DNA of 64,000 nt from Lujinxingia vulgaris (GCF_007997005.1 NZ_VOSL01000025.1:132001-196000); one strand, 5' to 3'; counted from the stretch's first letter, positions 1 to 9,378 are shown. Numbers and translations are program-made. Notes: generated by a model from the sequence alone, not told the origin.

Positions 1-1218
1 GAGCCCTCTCACCCCCTCCTCGTCGTGGATGATACCCTCGACGCCCTCACTCGCCTGGGCCACGCGCTCTGGCAGGAGGCCACCTTAGAAGGGCTGCACA
101 CCGTGGCGGTGACCGGCTCCAACGGAAAGACCACCACCAAGGAGCTGCTCTCGGCGCTCTGGTCGACCCGGGGGAAGGTCTGGGCGACGCCCGGAAACTT
201 AAACAATCACATTGGGGTTCCGCTCACCCTCTGCGCACTCCCCGATGACTGCGACCACCTCATCTGCGAGATGGGCGCAAACCACGTCGGTGAGATTGCC
301 CACCTTGTGCGCCTGGCTCCCGGAGCCGCCAGGGTGATCACCTCGATTGGAAGCGCGCACCTGGAGGGGTTTGGCTCGATGGAGGGCATCCGCCGCGGGA
401 AGTCCGAGCTCTTTGAGCAGGCCGACGCCGACACCCATGCCATCTTCCCCTATGGGGAAAAAGATAAACTGATGCTTGAGGGTTTCCCCGGAGAGCGATG
501 GTCCTTCGGAGCCGAGGAGGGCGCGCGGGTGCGCGTCGTTTCGCTGCGTGAGCGTCCGCCCGGAGAGCCGCCGGGCATGGCCGTAAGCCTTGAAGTTGAT
601 TCTAGATATCTCACCCTGTCGCTTCCTCTGCTGGGCATGCACAATGCGACCAACCTCGCAGCGGCGCTGGCCACGCTGGCGGCCGGCGAGGTGGAGCTTG
701 ACGAGGCTGCGCTCAACGAGGCGCTGGCTCGGCTGATGTTGCCGGGAGGGCGCTTTCGCCAGCTCGTGGTCCGGGGTGTGCACATCCTCGATGACGCCTA
801 CAACGCCAACCCGTCCAGCGTGCGCGCCTCGGTGGAGGCCTTTGAGCGCTGGGCGGCCGTCCGGCATTGCGAGGGCCGCTATGCGGTTCTCGGTGAGATG
901 TTGGAGCTTGGCGAGGGTGCCGCCGGCGCGCACGCGGAGCTTGCGCGGTGGGTCGCGACGCGCCCCGGGATCGACGGGCTGGCCTTCGTCGGCGGTTTCT
1001 CGGAGCTGATGGCTCAGAGCGCCCGGGAGGTGCAGCCGGAGCTCGATGTGGGCGCCTTCGGCTCCATCACCGATGACCTCATCGCGTGGGTCGGCGCTCA
1101 GCAGGGCGCAGCGGTCCTGCTTAAAGGCAGCCGGGGCGGTCGACTGGAGACCATCGTCGACGCTCTTACGAACGACCCCGGGTCAGACCAGCCGGGCCCC
1201 AACTCCAGCGAGGCATAA
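1..1218 (+). CDS. murF: UDP-MurNAc-tripeptide--D-Ala-D-Ala ligase MurF (5' end outside window)
   Basis: Cytoplasmic Mur ligase that adds D-Ala-D-Ala to UDP-MurNAc-tripeptide, the last soluble step of the nucleotide precursor pathway. The reading frame is open from base 1, so about 80 N-terminal residues of a normal ~460-residue MurF lie outside the window. The visible part opens with the VVDDTLDAL segment that precedes the ATPase domain. It then shows the P-loop TGSNGKTTTKE, the NLNNHIGVPLT block, EMGANHVGEI, and DDAYNANPSS of the central domain, and ends with LLKGSRGGRLE of the C-terminal domain. A GTG at 25 falls inside conserved sequence and is not a real start. mraY follows after 3 bases, so the two are co-transcribed. 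Confidence 0.96.
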   Translation, partial: EPSHPLLVVDDTLDALTRLGHALWQEATLEGLHTVAVTGSNGKTTTKELLSALWSTRGKVWATPGNLNNHIGVPLTLCALPDDCDHLICEMGANHVGEIAHLVRLAPGAARVITSIGSAHLEGFGSMEGIRRGKSELFEQADADTHAIFPYGEKDKLMLEGFPGERWSFGAEEGARVRVVSLRERPPGEPPGMAVSLEVDSRYLTLSLPLLGMHNATNLAAALATLAAGEVELDEAALNEALARLMLPGGRFRQLVVRGVHILDDAYNANPSSVRASVEAFERWAAVRHCEGRYAVLGEMLELGEGAAGAHAELARWVATRPGIDGLAFVGGFSELMAQSAREVQPELDVGAFGSITDDLIAWVGAQQGAAVLLKGSRGGRLETIVDALTNDPGSDQPGPNSSEA

Positions 1219-1221
1219 GCC

Positions 1222-2361
1222 ATGCTTTTTGAACTCTTCTTCATGCTCAAAGACGAATTCACCTGGATGAACGTCTTTCGCTACGTCAGCTTCCGGGTGG
1301 TCGCCACGATGCTCACCTCGTTGATGGTGAGCTTTTTGCTCTACCCCTGGTTTATCCGAAAGCTCCAGGCGCAGCAGATCGGGCAGGTCATTCGCGACGA
1401 CGGGCCTCAATCCCACTTCAGTAAGGCCGGCACGCCTACGATGGGTGGGGTGCTGATCCTCTTTGCCGTGGTCGTCTCCACACTTTTGTGGGCGGACCTG
1501 AAGAACCCCTACGTGGGCGTCGTGCTGGGGGTGACGGTGTGTTTTGCCGTGGTCGGATTTTTTGACGACTACATGAAGATCCGCGGCCGCTCAAGCGCCG
1601 GGCTCAGCGGTAAGGCGCGCCTGGGCATTGAGTTCGCGGTGGTGCTCGCGATGATGCTCGTGATGTTTAAGAGCAACGTGTTTAGCTACTCCACCGAGCT
1701 CTACCTGCCCTTTGTCAGCACCGAGAAGTTCAGCCTGACGCTGCCGCTGTGGATCTATGTGCCTTTCGCAATGCTGGTGATCGTGGGCACGGCCAACGCG
1801 GTCAACCTCACCGACGGGCTCGATGGCCTGGCAATCGGACCTGTGATCATCGCGGCGGGGACCTTTCTGATCCTCGCCTGGAGCACCGCCACGGTGCTCC
1901 ATTACACCGAGGTGGTCGACGGGGTGCAGGTGGTTTCACGCTTCGACGTCGCCAAATACCTGATGATCCCGAAGGTGGAGGGCGTCCAGGAGCTGGCCAT
2001 CTTCTGCGCGGCCATCATCGGCGCCGGCGTGGGCTTTCTCTGGTACAACTCCTTCCCGGCGCAGGTATTCATGGGCGATGTGGGGAGCCTCTCACTCGGC
2101 GGCGCGCTGGGAACCCTGGCCGTGGTCACCAAGCACGAGCTGCTCTCGACGATCATCTTCGGCATCTTTCTGGTCGAGGCGCTCAGCGTCATCACTCAGA
2201 CCACCAGCTACAAGCTCACCGGAAAACGCGTCTTTCGTATGGCGCCGATTCATCACCACTTTGAGATGAAGGGGTGGCCTGAGCCCAAGATTATTGTGCG
2301 CTTCTGGATCATCGCCATTATGCTCAGCCTGGTGGCGCTGGCCAGCCTGAAGCTGCGCTAA
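1222..2361 (+). CDS. mraY: Phospho-MurNAc-pentapeptide transferase MraY
   Basis: Integral membrane enzyme that transfers phospho-MurNAc-pentapeptide from UDP to undecaprenyl phosphate to make lipid I. It has 379 residues, a little over the usual ~360. Family motifs are in order: DDGPQSH at 59-65, TPTMGG at 71-76, the acidic pair in FFDDY at 113-117, NLTDGLDG at 195-202, FMGDVGS, and the triple-His APIHHHFE near the C-terminus. About ten hydrophobic segments alternate with these loops. The ATG lies 3 bases after the murF stop. In most bacteria murD follows; here the next gene is ftsW. Confidence 0.97.
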   Translation: MLFELFFMLKDEFTWMNVFRYVSFRVVATMLTSLMVSFLLYPWFIRKLQAQQIGQVIRDDGPQSHFSKAGTPTMGGVLILFAVVVSTLLWADLKNPYVGVVLGVTVCFAVVGFFDDYMKIRGRSSAGLSGKARLGIEFAVVLAMMLVMFKSNVFSYSTELYLPFVSTEKFSLTLPLWIYVPFAMLVIVGTANAVNLTDGLDGLAIGPVIIAAGTFLILAWSTATVLHYTEVVDGVQVVSRFDVAKYLMIPKVEGVQELAIFCAAIIGAGVGFLWYNSFPAQVFMGDVGSLSLGGALGTLAVVTKHELLSTIIFGIFLVEALSVITQTTSYKLTGKRVFRMAPIHHHFEMKGWPEPKIIVRFWIIAIMLSLVALASLKLR

Positions 2362-2410
2362 GGCCTGCCCCACTTGAATCGATGACCGACGTCATGGCCA
2401 CGGAGGGCAC

Positions 2411-3676
2411 ATGTCGAGCGATCTTCTCTCACATCTGACACGGCAGACGAGCCGCAGTGGCGGCAGCCCGTCTGGCGCCGACAATGAGCGCCGCTGGGAC
2501 ATCTGGCTACTCTTCTTTGTCGGCGCGCTGGTGACCTACGGGCTGGTGATGCTCTATTCGGCCAGCGCCGTGATGGCCAGCCAACGCATGGCCGCCCACA
2601 ACGTGCTCCTGTGGAGCCAGACCCAGCGCGTGGTGCTCGGGGTGGGGCTGCTGATCTTCGCGCTGCAGTTCGACTACCGCTGGTACAAGCGCCTGGTCTA
2701 CCCAATCCTGCTGGGCACGGTGCTCCTGCTGGTGCTCGTGGCCATTCCCGGGGTCGGGGTGGTGCAGAACGGCGCCCGGCGTTGGTTTAGCCTGGGCGGG
2801 CTCTCCTTTCAGCCGGCTGAGGTGGCCAAGCTCACCGCCGTGATCTTCATGGCCTACTCGGTGAGCAAGAAGGCCAAACGCATGGGCTCGTTTACCATCG
2901 GTTTTCTGCCTCACCTGGTGATCATCGGATTGATGGTCGGTCTGCTCATGCTGCAGCCGGACTTTGGCAGCTCGGTCATCCTCATCAGCATGATGATGTT
3001 GCTGCTTTTCGTGAGCGGCGCGCGCTTCTCCTACCTGCTCGTGATGACCCTGTGCGGGGCGGGCCTGGCGTACGTGGCGATCAGCAACAGCGAGTATCGC
3101 ATGAAGCGCATCCTGGCGTTCCTCGACCCGTGGAGCCATCGCCAGGACATCGGTTACCAGATCAGCGAGTCGCTCATCGCCATCGGCGCCAGCGGGCTCT
3201 CGGGCCGGGGGCTTGGCAACGGCGCGGGCAAGTTGGGCTATGTGCCCGAGCTCTGGAATGACTTCATCGGCACGATCATCGCCGAGGAGCTCGGATTTAT
3301 CGGCGTGGTGGTGCTGCTCTCGCTCTTTATCGGCATGCTCTGGCGCGGCTATCGGGTGGCTTTCAACGCTGTGGACGCGTTTGGCATGTACCTGGCGTTT
3401 GGCATCACCTCGCTCTTTGCGCTGCAGGGCATGGCCAACCTCTTCGTGGTCACGGGCATGCTTCCGACCAAGGGGCTGACCTTGCCCTTTGTGTCGTTTG
3501 GCGGCACGTCCATGATCATCAGTCTCTTTGCGATCGGTATCGTCCTCAACATCTCGCGCAACGAGGAAGACACCTGGGAAGAGGAGCGCGATCGCCGCGC
3601 TGCGCGCCGTGAGGAGCGACGTTGGGAGCGCAAGCGACGCAACATCCTCAAACGCCGTGATGATCTTCGCAGCTGA
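2411..3676 (+). CDS. ftsW: Lipid II polymerase / cell division protein FtsW
   Basis: SEDS-family membrane glycosyltransferase that polymerises septal peptidoglycan together with a class B PBP. The 421 residues begin with a polar N-terminal stretch of ~30 residues and then about ten transmembrane segments. SEDS motifs include NGARRWF with the following QPAE, LQPDFGSS, NDFIGTIIAEELGF, and the terminal GLTLPFVSFGG. The C-terminal cytoplasmic tail is strongly basic and arginine-rich. Position inside the dcw cluster separates it from the second SEDS gene (mrdB/rodA) at 32904. Only 49 bases separate it from mraY, so no room exists for murD. Confidence 0.96.
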   Translation: MSSDLLSHLTRQTSRSGGSPSGADNERRWDIWLLFFVGALVTYGLVMLYSASAVMASQRMAAHNVLLWSQTQRVVLGVGLLIFALQFDYRWYKRLVYPILLGTVLLLVLVAIPGVGVVQNGARRWFSLGGLSFQPAEVAKLTAVIFMAYSVSKKAKRMGSFTIGFLPHLVIIGLMVGLLMLQPDFGSSVILISMMMLLLFVSGARFSYLLVMTLCGAGLAYVAISNSEYRMKRILAFLDPWSHRQDIGYQISESLIAIGASGLSGRGLGNGAGKLGYVPELWNDFIGTIIAEELGFIGVVVLLSLFIGMLWRGYRVAFNAVDAFGMYLAFGITSLFALQGMANLFVVTGMLPTKGLTLPFVSFGGTSMIISLFAIGIVLNISRNEEDTWEEERDRRAARREERRWERKRRNILKRRDDLRS

Positions 3677-3705
3677 CCCATGTTCTTCTCGCAAGAGGCA
3701 ACGCC

Positions 3706-4830
3706 ATGACATCGTCCACGTCCGCACCTCCTCATCTTGTGATCGCCGGCGGCGGCACAGGCGGCCATCTTTTTCCCGGGGTGGCCGTCGCCCAGGCGTT
3801 TGAGCGTCTGGCCCCTGGCGCACGCGTGACCTTCGTAGGCACCGAGCGGGGCATTGAGGCCCGCGTCATCCCCGGGCTCGGCTATGATCTGGAGCTGGTC
3901 GACGTGGTAGGTCTCAAGGGCAGCGGCGCCATGGGGTTGGTACGCGGTCTCTCGCGCCTTCCCCGCAGCGGACTTCAGGCGCGGAGCATCATCAAAAAGC
4001 TCGCGCCTTCGGTGGTGGTGAGTGTGGGCGGTTACGCCGCCGGACCGATCACCCTGGCCGCCGCGCTCAGCGGGGTGCCCTCGGCGCTCATGGAGCAAAA
4101 CGCCATCCCCGGGCTGACGAACAAGCTGCTCGCTCGCGTGGTCGCGCACGCGTTTCTGACCTTCGAGGAGAGCGCTCAGCACCTCGGAGGCGTCTCGTTT
4201 TCCGTGCCCGGGAACCCGGTGCGCGAAGAGCTCTTAGAGCTCGCACGCACGTTTGCTTACGAGGCCCCGGCGGCCGAAGGTCCCTTCCGCGTGTTGGTCA
4301 TCGGAGGGAGCGGCGGCGCGGGCAGCTTCAACGAGCACCTGCCTTCCTGGTTCAAGGCGATGGGCGATTTGCAGTCTCGTCTCGAGGTGCGCCATCAGGC
4401 CGGGCGCAACCGCGCCGAGGCGGTACGTCCACGCTATGAGGGTTTCGAAGGAACGGTCGAGGTCGAGGAGTTCATCGACGACATGGCCCAGGCCTATCGC
4501 TGGTGCGATCTTTTGATCTGTCGGGCCGGCGCCACAACCATCGCCGAGGTGCTCAATCTGGGGATTCCGGCGATCTATGTTCCCTTTCCGCAGGCCGCCG
4601 ACGACCACCAACGCTTCAACGCCCGCTCGGTGGTCGAGGCCGGCGCCGGCGTGATGCTCGACGACGCCGAGTTGGGCTCCGGGCGATCCGTCAACCTGCT
4701 CGCCGGGCTGATGCGCAACCCCGAAGCCCTCTCTCGTGTCGCCGTCGCCGCGCGCCGCATTGGCCGTCCCGATGCCGCGAAGACGATCGCCACCCGCCTG
4801 CTCGCGATGGCCGGCGAAGAGCTACCCTGA
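3706..4830 (+). CDS. murG: UDP-GlcNAc:lipid I GlcNAc transferase MurG
   Basis: Peripheral inner-membrane GT-B glycosyltransferase that converts lipid I to lipid II. 374 residues, normal length. It shows GGGTGGHLFPG near the N-terminus (acceptor/phosphate loop), SVGGYAAGP, EQNAIPGLTNK, a C-terminal domain with GGSGGAGSFNE, RAGATTIAE, and VPFPQAADDHQ for UDP-GlcNAc binding. It starts 29 bases after ftsW. The next gene is murB after a 325-base gap; murC, which commonly lies between them, is missing. Confidence 0.97.
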   Translation: MTSSTSAPPHLVIAGGGTGGHLFPGVAVAQAFERLAPGARVTFVGTERGIEARVIPGLGYDLELVDVVGLKGSGAMGLVRGLSRLPRSGLQARSIIKKLAPSVVVSVGGYAAGPITLAAALSGVPSALMEQNAIPGLTNKLLARVVAHAFLTFEESAQHLGGVSFSVPGNPVREELLELARTFAYEAPAAEGPFRVLVIGGSGGAGSFNEHLPSWFKAMGDLQSRLEVRHQAGRNRAEAVRPRYEGFEGTVEVEEFIDDMAQAYRWCDLLICRAGATTIAEVLNLGIPAIYVPFPQAADDHQRFNARSVVEAGAGVMLDDAELGSGRSVNLLAGLMRNPEALSRVAVAARRIGRPDAAKTIATRLLAMAGEELP

Positions 4831-5155
4831 ACGGGGTTTGCTCGGGTTAAAGTAATACTTTTGAGGCAATTTTTCAGATCCAAGAACCCTCTTGAGGGGC
4901 GCTGAAAAGGTTGAAATTTTGCTTCAGGTGTTGCGTGTAACCTGTTGATTGTTAAGGGTAAAGTGTGTGGCAAAGAACGGGTTGCGGGGCCCGTGTGCTC
5001 GTGTATTCTTTGCATCGTCCCAAGGGCGGAACTAACGAGCACTTCAATGGCGAGCGGCCACGCTGAGCGAGAATAGAACCATAGCCTGGCAGCAGCCGTC
5101 AGCTCCTCTGTCGGAGCGTCTGGAACGTTTTGCAGACGAGGCCAGCCAGAGCAGC
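4831..5155. other. AT-rich murG-murB intergenic region
   Basis: A 325-base gap inside an otherwise tight cluster, at the slot where murC usually sits. The first ~150 bases are visibly richer in A and T than the surroundings and include the small palindrome AAAGTAATACTTT near 4850. A tiny ATG frame (5047-5076, 9 codons) has no clear ribosome site. The murB frame is open from 5036 but has no ATG, GTG or TTG before 5156. I see no larger gene here. Confidence 0.6.
4982..5009 (+). promoter_or_regulatory. Candidate sigma-70-type promoter for murB-ddl
   Basis: TTGCGG (4982-4987), a 16-base spacer, and TATTCT (5004-5009). The match is moderate, but it sits in the only large gap between murF and ddl and could restart transcription for murB and the genes after it. 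Confidence 0.35.
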
Positions 5156-6067
5156 GTGCGCGAAGACGAGCCGCTTTACCGTCGCTCGTCGTTGCGCATC
5201 GGTGGCAACGCCTGGCGTTTTGTGGACGTGGGTTCGCACGAAGATGCAATGCTTCTTCTGGCGGCGGTCGGTCCTGATTGGCGCCGTCTGGTCTGGGTCG
5301 GACTCGGGAGCAACACGCTCTTTCCCGACGAGGGCATCGACGGTGTGGTCGTTCGAATGAGCGGCGAGCTTGCGCAGTGGCATGTGTCCGAGACGCAGGC
5401 GACGGTCGGTGCGGGAGCGGTCAATGCGCACCTTGTGCGAGGGTTGTTGCGCGAGGGTTGGGTTGGCGCGGAGTTTCTCTCGCTGATCCCGGGCACCTTC
5501 GGAGGTGCCGTCGCGCTCAACGCGGGAACCCGCGAGCGCGAACTCTCCGAGATTCTCGAGCATTGCGAGATTGCGCGTGTGGACGAAGAGCAGGGCGCCT
5601 GGCACGTGGGAACGTTCCCGGCATCCGAACTCGATCTGAGCTACCGCCACGCCGGGCTGCAAGACGGCGATGTGGTGCTCAGCGGAGTGGTGAAGGTGGA
5701 GCGCGGCGACGTCGAAGAGGCGAAGTCGCGGGTGCGGCAAGACAAGGAACGTCGAAATCGCACTCAGCCTTACCGTCTGGCCAGTGTCGGCAGCACCTTT
5801 GCGAACCCGCAGGGTGATTACGCCGGCCGCCTCATTGAGGCTGTCGGGCTGAAGGGCCACCGGGTAGGCGGCGCGCAGATAAGTGAGCTGCACGCCAACT
5901 TCTTTATCAACGCCGGTGACGCCACGGCAGCCGACTTCATCGCCCTGATGGCGTTGGCCCGTCATCGGGTTCGAGAGCGTTTTGGCGTGGAGCTTCGGCC
6001 GGAGGTTCGCTTCGTCGGTTTTGACGGGTGGGCGCAACTTATCGAGCAGGAAAAGTCGCTAAGGTGA
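5156..6067 (+). CDS. murB: UDP-N-acetylenolpyruvoylglucosamine reductase MurB
   Basis: FAD- and NADPH-dependent cytoplasmic reductase that forms UDP-MurNAc. 303 residues from the GTG. The FAD-binding domain shows SLRIGGNA near the N-terminus, then GLGSNTLF, and IPGTFGGAVALNAG. The C-terminal domain has YRLASVGSTFANP with the catalytic serine in GSTF, and ISELHANFFINAGDATA. The start is uncertain. No good Shine-Dalgarno precedes the GTG, and the in-frame sequence upstream (about 5105-5155) reads like a normal MurB N-terminus, so a rare start codon upstream is possible. ddl begins 6 bases after the stop. Confidence 0.94.
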   Translation: MREDEPLYRRSSLRIGGNAWRFVDVGSHEDAMLLLAAVGPDWRRLVWVGLGSNTLFPDEGIDGVVVRMSGELAQWHVSETQATVGAGAVNAHLVRGLLREGWVGAEFLSLIPGTFGGAVALNAGTRERELSEILEHCEIARVDEEQGAWHVGTFPASELDLSYRHAGLQDGDVVLSGVVKVERGDVEEAKSRVRQDKERRNRTQPYRLASVGSTFANPQGDYAGRLIEAVGLKGHRVGGAQISELHANFFINAGDATAADFIALMALARHRVRERFGVELRPEVRFVGFDGWAQLIEQEKSLR

Positions 6068-6073
6068 ACACGG

Positions 6074-7054
6074 ATGTTCAGCGAGCTTGCTACAACGACA
6101 TTTCGGGGAAAGCCCGTCGGTGTGATCACCGGCGGTGACACGCCCGAGCGCGAAGTCAGTCTGAAGACGGGCGCCGCGTTTGAGAACGCGCTGCGTGCCC
6201 GCGGCTACGACGTCACCGTCTACGATCTTGCCACCGACGTGGCTCGCCTGGTGGCGGACGCGCCGGCCGCAGTGATTATCGGCAGCCACGGCGGACTTGG
6301 CGAAAACGGCGCGCTCCAGGGTCTATTGGAGTGCGTGGGGATTCCCTACACCGGAAGCGGGGTGCTGGCCTCGGCGCTGGCGATGGATAAAGCCCGGGCG
6401 CGCGAACTGGCAGCCGACGTGGGCGTTCCTGTGGCGCGCGGTGTGGCGTTGCGTTTGAGCGATGTCGCGGAGAGCGACGACGAGGCGATCGTGGCGCGTA
6501 TCCTCGATGCCGGCGTTCAGCTGCCGATGGTCGTTAAGCTCAACGACGCCGGGAGCAGCTTCGGCGTGGCCATCTGCACCACGAGCGAAGAGGCGCACGC
6601 GGCGATCAGGGAGCTTCGCGCTCACCTGAGTGACGACCCGGCCTCGGCGCTGCTCATCGAAGATTATATTGAAGGCCCCGAGTACACCGTCGGCTTTTTT
6701 GGCGACACATGCCTCGGCGCGATTCAAATCACCGCGGCGCAGGGCTTCTACGATTACGAGGCCAAGTACCAGAGCCAGCAGACCCGATACGACGCGCTGG
6801 AAGAGGGGGCGCTGCATGCCCGCCTCGAAGAGCTCGGTCGGCTGGCGTACAACGCGCTGGGATGTCGGGGCGTAGCGCGAGTGGATTTTAAGGGCGATGT
6901 GACCACCGAGCAGGGGCGCTTTCTGGAGGTCAACACGATCCCGGGGATGACCGCGACCAGCCTTGTTCCCAAGATGGCCGTGGCTCGGGGCGTGCCTTTT
7001 GAAGAGCTTGTGGAGTTGATGCTCTCCGGCGCCAGGCTGGATCGCCGGCGTTAA
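6074..7054 (+). CDS. ddl: D-alanine--D-alanine ligase
   Basis: ATP-grasp ligase that makes the D-Ala-D-Ala dipeptide consumed by MurF. 326 residues, normal length. Visible motifs: GSHGGLGENGALQGLLE (substrate and ATP loop), IPYTGSGVLASALAMDK, VVKLNDAGSSFGV (ATP-grasp lysine), EGPEYTVGF, and the metal-binding EVNTIPGMT near the C-terminus. It is translationally close to murB (6-base gap), with a GGTGA-type ribosome site at the end of murB. Confidence 0.96.
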   Translation: MFSELATTTFRGKPVGVITGGDTPEREVSLKTGAAFENALRARGYDVTVYDLATDVARLVADAPAAVIIGSHGGLGENGALQGLLECVGIPYTGSGVLASALAMDKARARELAADVGVPVARGVALRLSDVAESDDEAIVARILDAGVQLPMVVKLNDAGSSFGVAICTTSEEAHAAIRELRAHLSDDPASALLIEDYIEGPEYTVGFFGDTCLGAIQITAAQGFYDYEAKYQSQQTRYDALEEGALHARLEELGRLAYNALGCRGVARVDFKGDVTTEQGRFLEVNTIPGMTATSLVPKMAVARGVPFEELVELMLSGARLDRRR

Positions 7055-7097
7055 GTGGGCGTCTGTACGTGACGTTGTCCTTGTAGAGGTTGCAGGC

Positions 7098-7118
7098 GGG
7101 CCGCACCCAATGCGGCCC
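7098..7118 (+). other. GC-rich hairpin before ftsQ
   Basis: Perfect 8-base stem GGGCCGCA / TGCGGCCC with a 5-base loop, placed between the ddl stop and the ftsQ ribosome site. Only two T residues follow the stem, so it is a weak terminator at best. It may lower read-through from ddl into ftsQ or stabilise the upstream message. Confidence 0.45.
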
Positions 7119-7136
7119 TTGTAGTGGGAGTAGGTT

Positions 7137-8015
7137 GTGTTTCAGAGACGTGCACATAACCGGCGCAAGCCGACCCGGGAGCAGCGCGTGGCCAGCCGCA
7201 AAGAGACGGCCTGGCTGTGGGCGCGGCGCCTGGGCACGTCTCTGGCGGTGATCCTCGTGGGGCTGGGACTGCCCTACCTGGTGCTTCAGGGCTACAGTCA
7301 CACCATGCAGAGCGAGTACTTCCAGGTGAACTACCTCGATGTCGAGGGGCTCAATTACCTGGAGGAGCGCGAACTTCTGGAAGCTGCCGAGCGCGTCGCT
7401 GGCGAGAACATCCTCAACGTCGATCCGCGCCGCATTGAGAGCGCAATGAGCGTGCTGCCTTTTGTGCGCTCGGTCGACGTGGAACGTCGCCTGCCCGACC
7501 GCCTGCGCATCACGATTGAAGAGTACGAGCCCGCCGCGCTGATCGCCGACGAGGGCATCTGGCTTGCCGATACCCGTGGCGAGGTCTTTTTGGCGATGGA
7601 CAGCGCGCGCAGCCTCGACGGGCTCTGGGAGCTGCCGCTTGTCACCGGGCTGACGCGCGCCGAGCTCGTCGAGGATGAGGCGCGTCAGCGTCTTCTCGAG
7701 GCGCTCTCGGTGTGGGAGCTCTATCACGCGATGGGGCTTGATGCGCAGCAGCCGCTGAGTGAGCTGCATCTCGACGTGGCGCTCGGCCTCTCGCTGGTGA
7801 CCGCAGAGACGGGCACAGAGATTCGACTTGGCTGGGGCCGCTGGCAGGATCGCCTCAGTCGCTTGAAAGTCGTGCAGACCTCGTTGATTCGGCGAGGGAT
7901 GGACGCGGAGTATGTGTTGATCGACCAGGATCGCGACTTGAGTCGTGTGACTGTGGGGCCGCGCACCGAGCCATGGATGCGCGAGGACGCGGCCTCAACC
8001 GGGGACTCGCCATAG
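7137..8015 (+). CDS. ftsQ: Cell division protein FtsQ
   Basis: Bitopic divisome protein linking cytoplasmic and periplasmic division proteins. 292 residues: a basic cytoplasmic N-terminus, one transmembrane segment at about 28-48, then a POTRA domain (NYLDVEGLNYLEERELL to VRSVDVERRLPDRLRITIEEYEP) and the FtsQ beta domain. The C-terminus is acidic. The GTG start is supported by the GGGAGTAGG ribosome site just upstream and the absence of a better ATG. It lies between ddl and ftsA as in most dcw clusters. Confidence 0.92.
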   Translation: MFQRRAHNRRKPTREQRVASRKETAWLWARRLGTSLAVILVGLGLPYLVLQGYSHTMQSEYFQVNYLDVEGLNYLEERELLEAAERVAGENILNVDPRRIESAMSVLPFVRSVDVERRLPDRLRITIEEYEPAALIADEGIWLADTRGEVFLAMDSARSLDGLWELPLVTGLTRAELVEDEARQRLLEALSVWELYHAMGLDAQQPLSELHLDVALGLSLVTAETGTEIRLGWGRWQDRLSRLKVVQTSLIRRGMDAEYVLIDQDRDLSRVTVGPRTEPWMREDAASTGDSP

Positions 8016-8140
8016 GCGTGGCGAAGTTCCTGTGAATGACGTTGTTGGAAGTTCGTTTGTAGATGTTTCTGGACTCGTGATGGTCGCTACGTGGGGTGGC
8101 GAGGGCACGGGGTTCGGGCCGAGACCAGGGAAGGTGCGGT

Positions 8141-9373
8141 ATGGCGAATCGACGAAATGGTGAGATTGTTGTTGGGCTTGATATCGGGACGACCAAAATC
8201 GCCTGCATCATCGGCGAGGTGACTCCCGAGGGGATCGATGTCATCGGGATCGGGTCGCACCCCTCCAAAGGGATGCGCAAGGGTGTGGTGATCAACATCG
8301 ACGCCACGATCAACTCGATCAAAAAGGCGGTCGAAGAGGCCGAGCTGATGGCGGGCTGTGAGGTCAATACGGTGCATGCCGGCATCGCCGGCGGCCACGT
8401 GCTGGGCTTTAACTCCCACGGCATCGTCGCCATCAAAGACAAAGAGGTGAAGGGCGGGGATCTCGATCGCGTGGTCGACGCGGCGCGCGCCGTGGCGATC
8501 CCGATGGATCGGCAGCTGCTGCATGTGATTCCGCAGGAGTACATCATCGACGAGCAGGACGGCATCAAGGAGCCCCTGGGCATGACCGGGGTTCGTCTGG
8601 AGGCCAAGGTCCACATCGTGACCGCGTCGGTGACCAGCGTTCAGAACATCGTTAAGTGCGCCAACGCTTGCGGCCTCAACGTGGCCGACATCGTGCTGGA
8701 GCAACTCGCCAGCAGCGAGGCGGTGCTCGGCGCCGACGAGAAAGAGCTCGGTGTGGCCGTGGTCGATATCGGCGGCGGTACCACCGACATCGCCATCTAC
8801 AGCCAGGGCAGCCTCGTGCATACCGCGGTGCTCTCGGTGGGCGGCAACCACCTGACCAATGACATCGCCGTGGGCCTGCGCACGCCGATGGCCGAGGCCG
8901 AGCGCATCAAACAGCGCTACGGCTGCGCGATGACCGGCAAGGTCAGCGCCGAAGAGACGATCGAGGTGCCCTCGGTGGGCGGGCGCCCCCCGCGGATCTT
9001 GAGCCGCCAGATCTTGAGCGAGATCATCGAGCCCCGCGTCGAGGAGATCTTCGCCTACGTGGCCCGCGAGATCAAAGAGTCGGGGTGTGAAGATCTCATC
9101 TCCGGTGGCGTCGTGATCACCGGCGGCACCACGCTGCTTGAGTGCATGCCGGAGCTCGCCGAGGAGGTCCTCGGGCTTCCTGTGCGACGCGGTGTTCCGC
9201 GCAACATCGGCGGGCTCGTCGACGTGGTGCGCAACCCCAAATTCGCCACCGGTGTGGGGCTTGTGCAGCACGGCGCCAAGGCTCCTGAGCGTGCGCCCTT
9301 TGGCGAGAGCCACGGCAACCTCTACCAGCGCCTCACCACCCGCATGCGGGAGTGGCTCGCCGAGATGTTCTAA
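8141..9373 (+). CDS. ftsA: Cell division protein FtsA
   Basis: Actin-like ATPase that tethers FtsZ filaments to the membrane and recruits the divisome. 410 residues from the ATG at 8141, chosen because an AGGGAAGG site lies just upstream and the protein then begins MANRRNGEIVVGLDIGTTK. A GTG at 8096 would add 15 unconserved residues. Phosphate-1 motif GLDIGTTK, phosphate-2 motif VDIGGGTTD, and adenosine motif VVITGGTTLLE are present. The C-terminal end LTTRMREWLAEMF is a typical amphipathic membrane-targeting helix. Confidence 0.96.
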   Translation: MANRRNGEIVVGLDIGTTKIACIIGEVTPEGIDVIGIGSHPSKGMRKGVVINIDATINSIKKAVEEAELMAGCEVNTVHAGIAGGHVLGFNSHGIVAIKDKEVKGGDLDRVVDAARAVAIPMDRQLLHVIPQEYIIDEQDGIKEPLGMTGVRLEAKVHIVTASVTSVQNIVKCANACGLNVADIVLEQLASSEAVLGADEKELGVAVVDIGGGTTDIAIYSQGSLVHTAVLSVGGNHLTNDIAVGLRTPMAEAERIKQRYGCAMTGKVSAEETIEVPSVGGRPPRILSRQILSEIIEPRVEEIFAYVAREIKESGCEDLISGGVVITGGTTLLECMPELAEEVLGLPVRRGVPRNIGGLVDVVRNPKFATGVGLVQHGAKAPERAPFGESHGNLYQRLTTRMREWLAEMF

Positions 9374-9378
9374 GTCGC

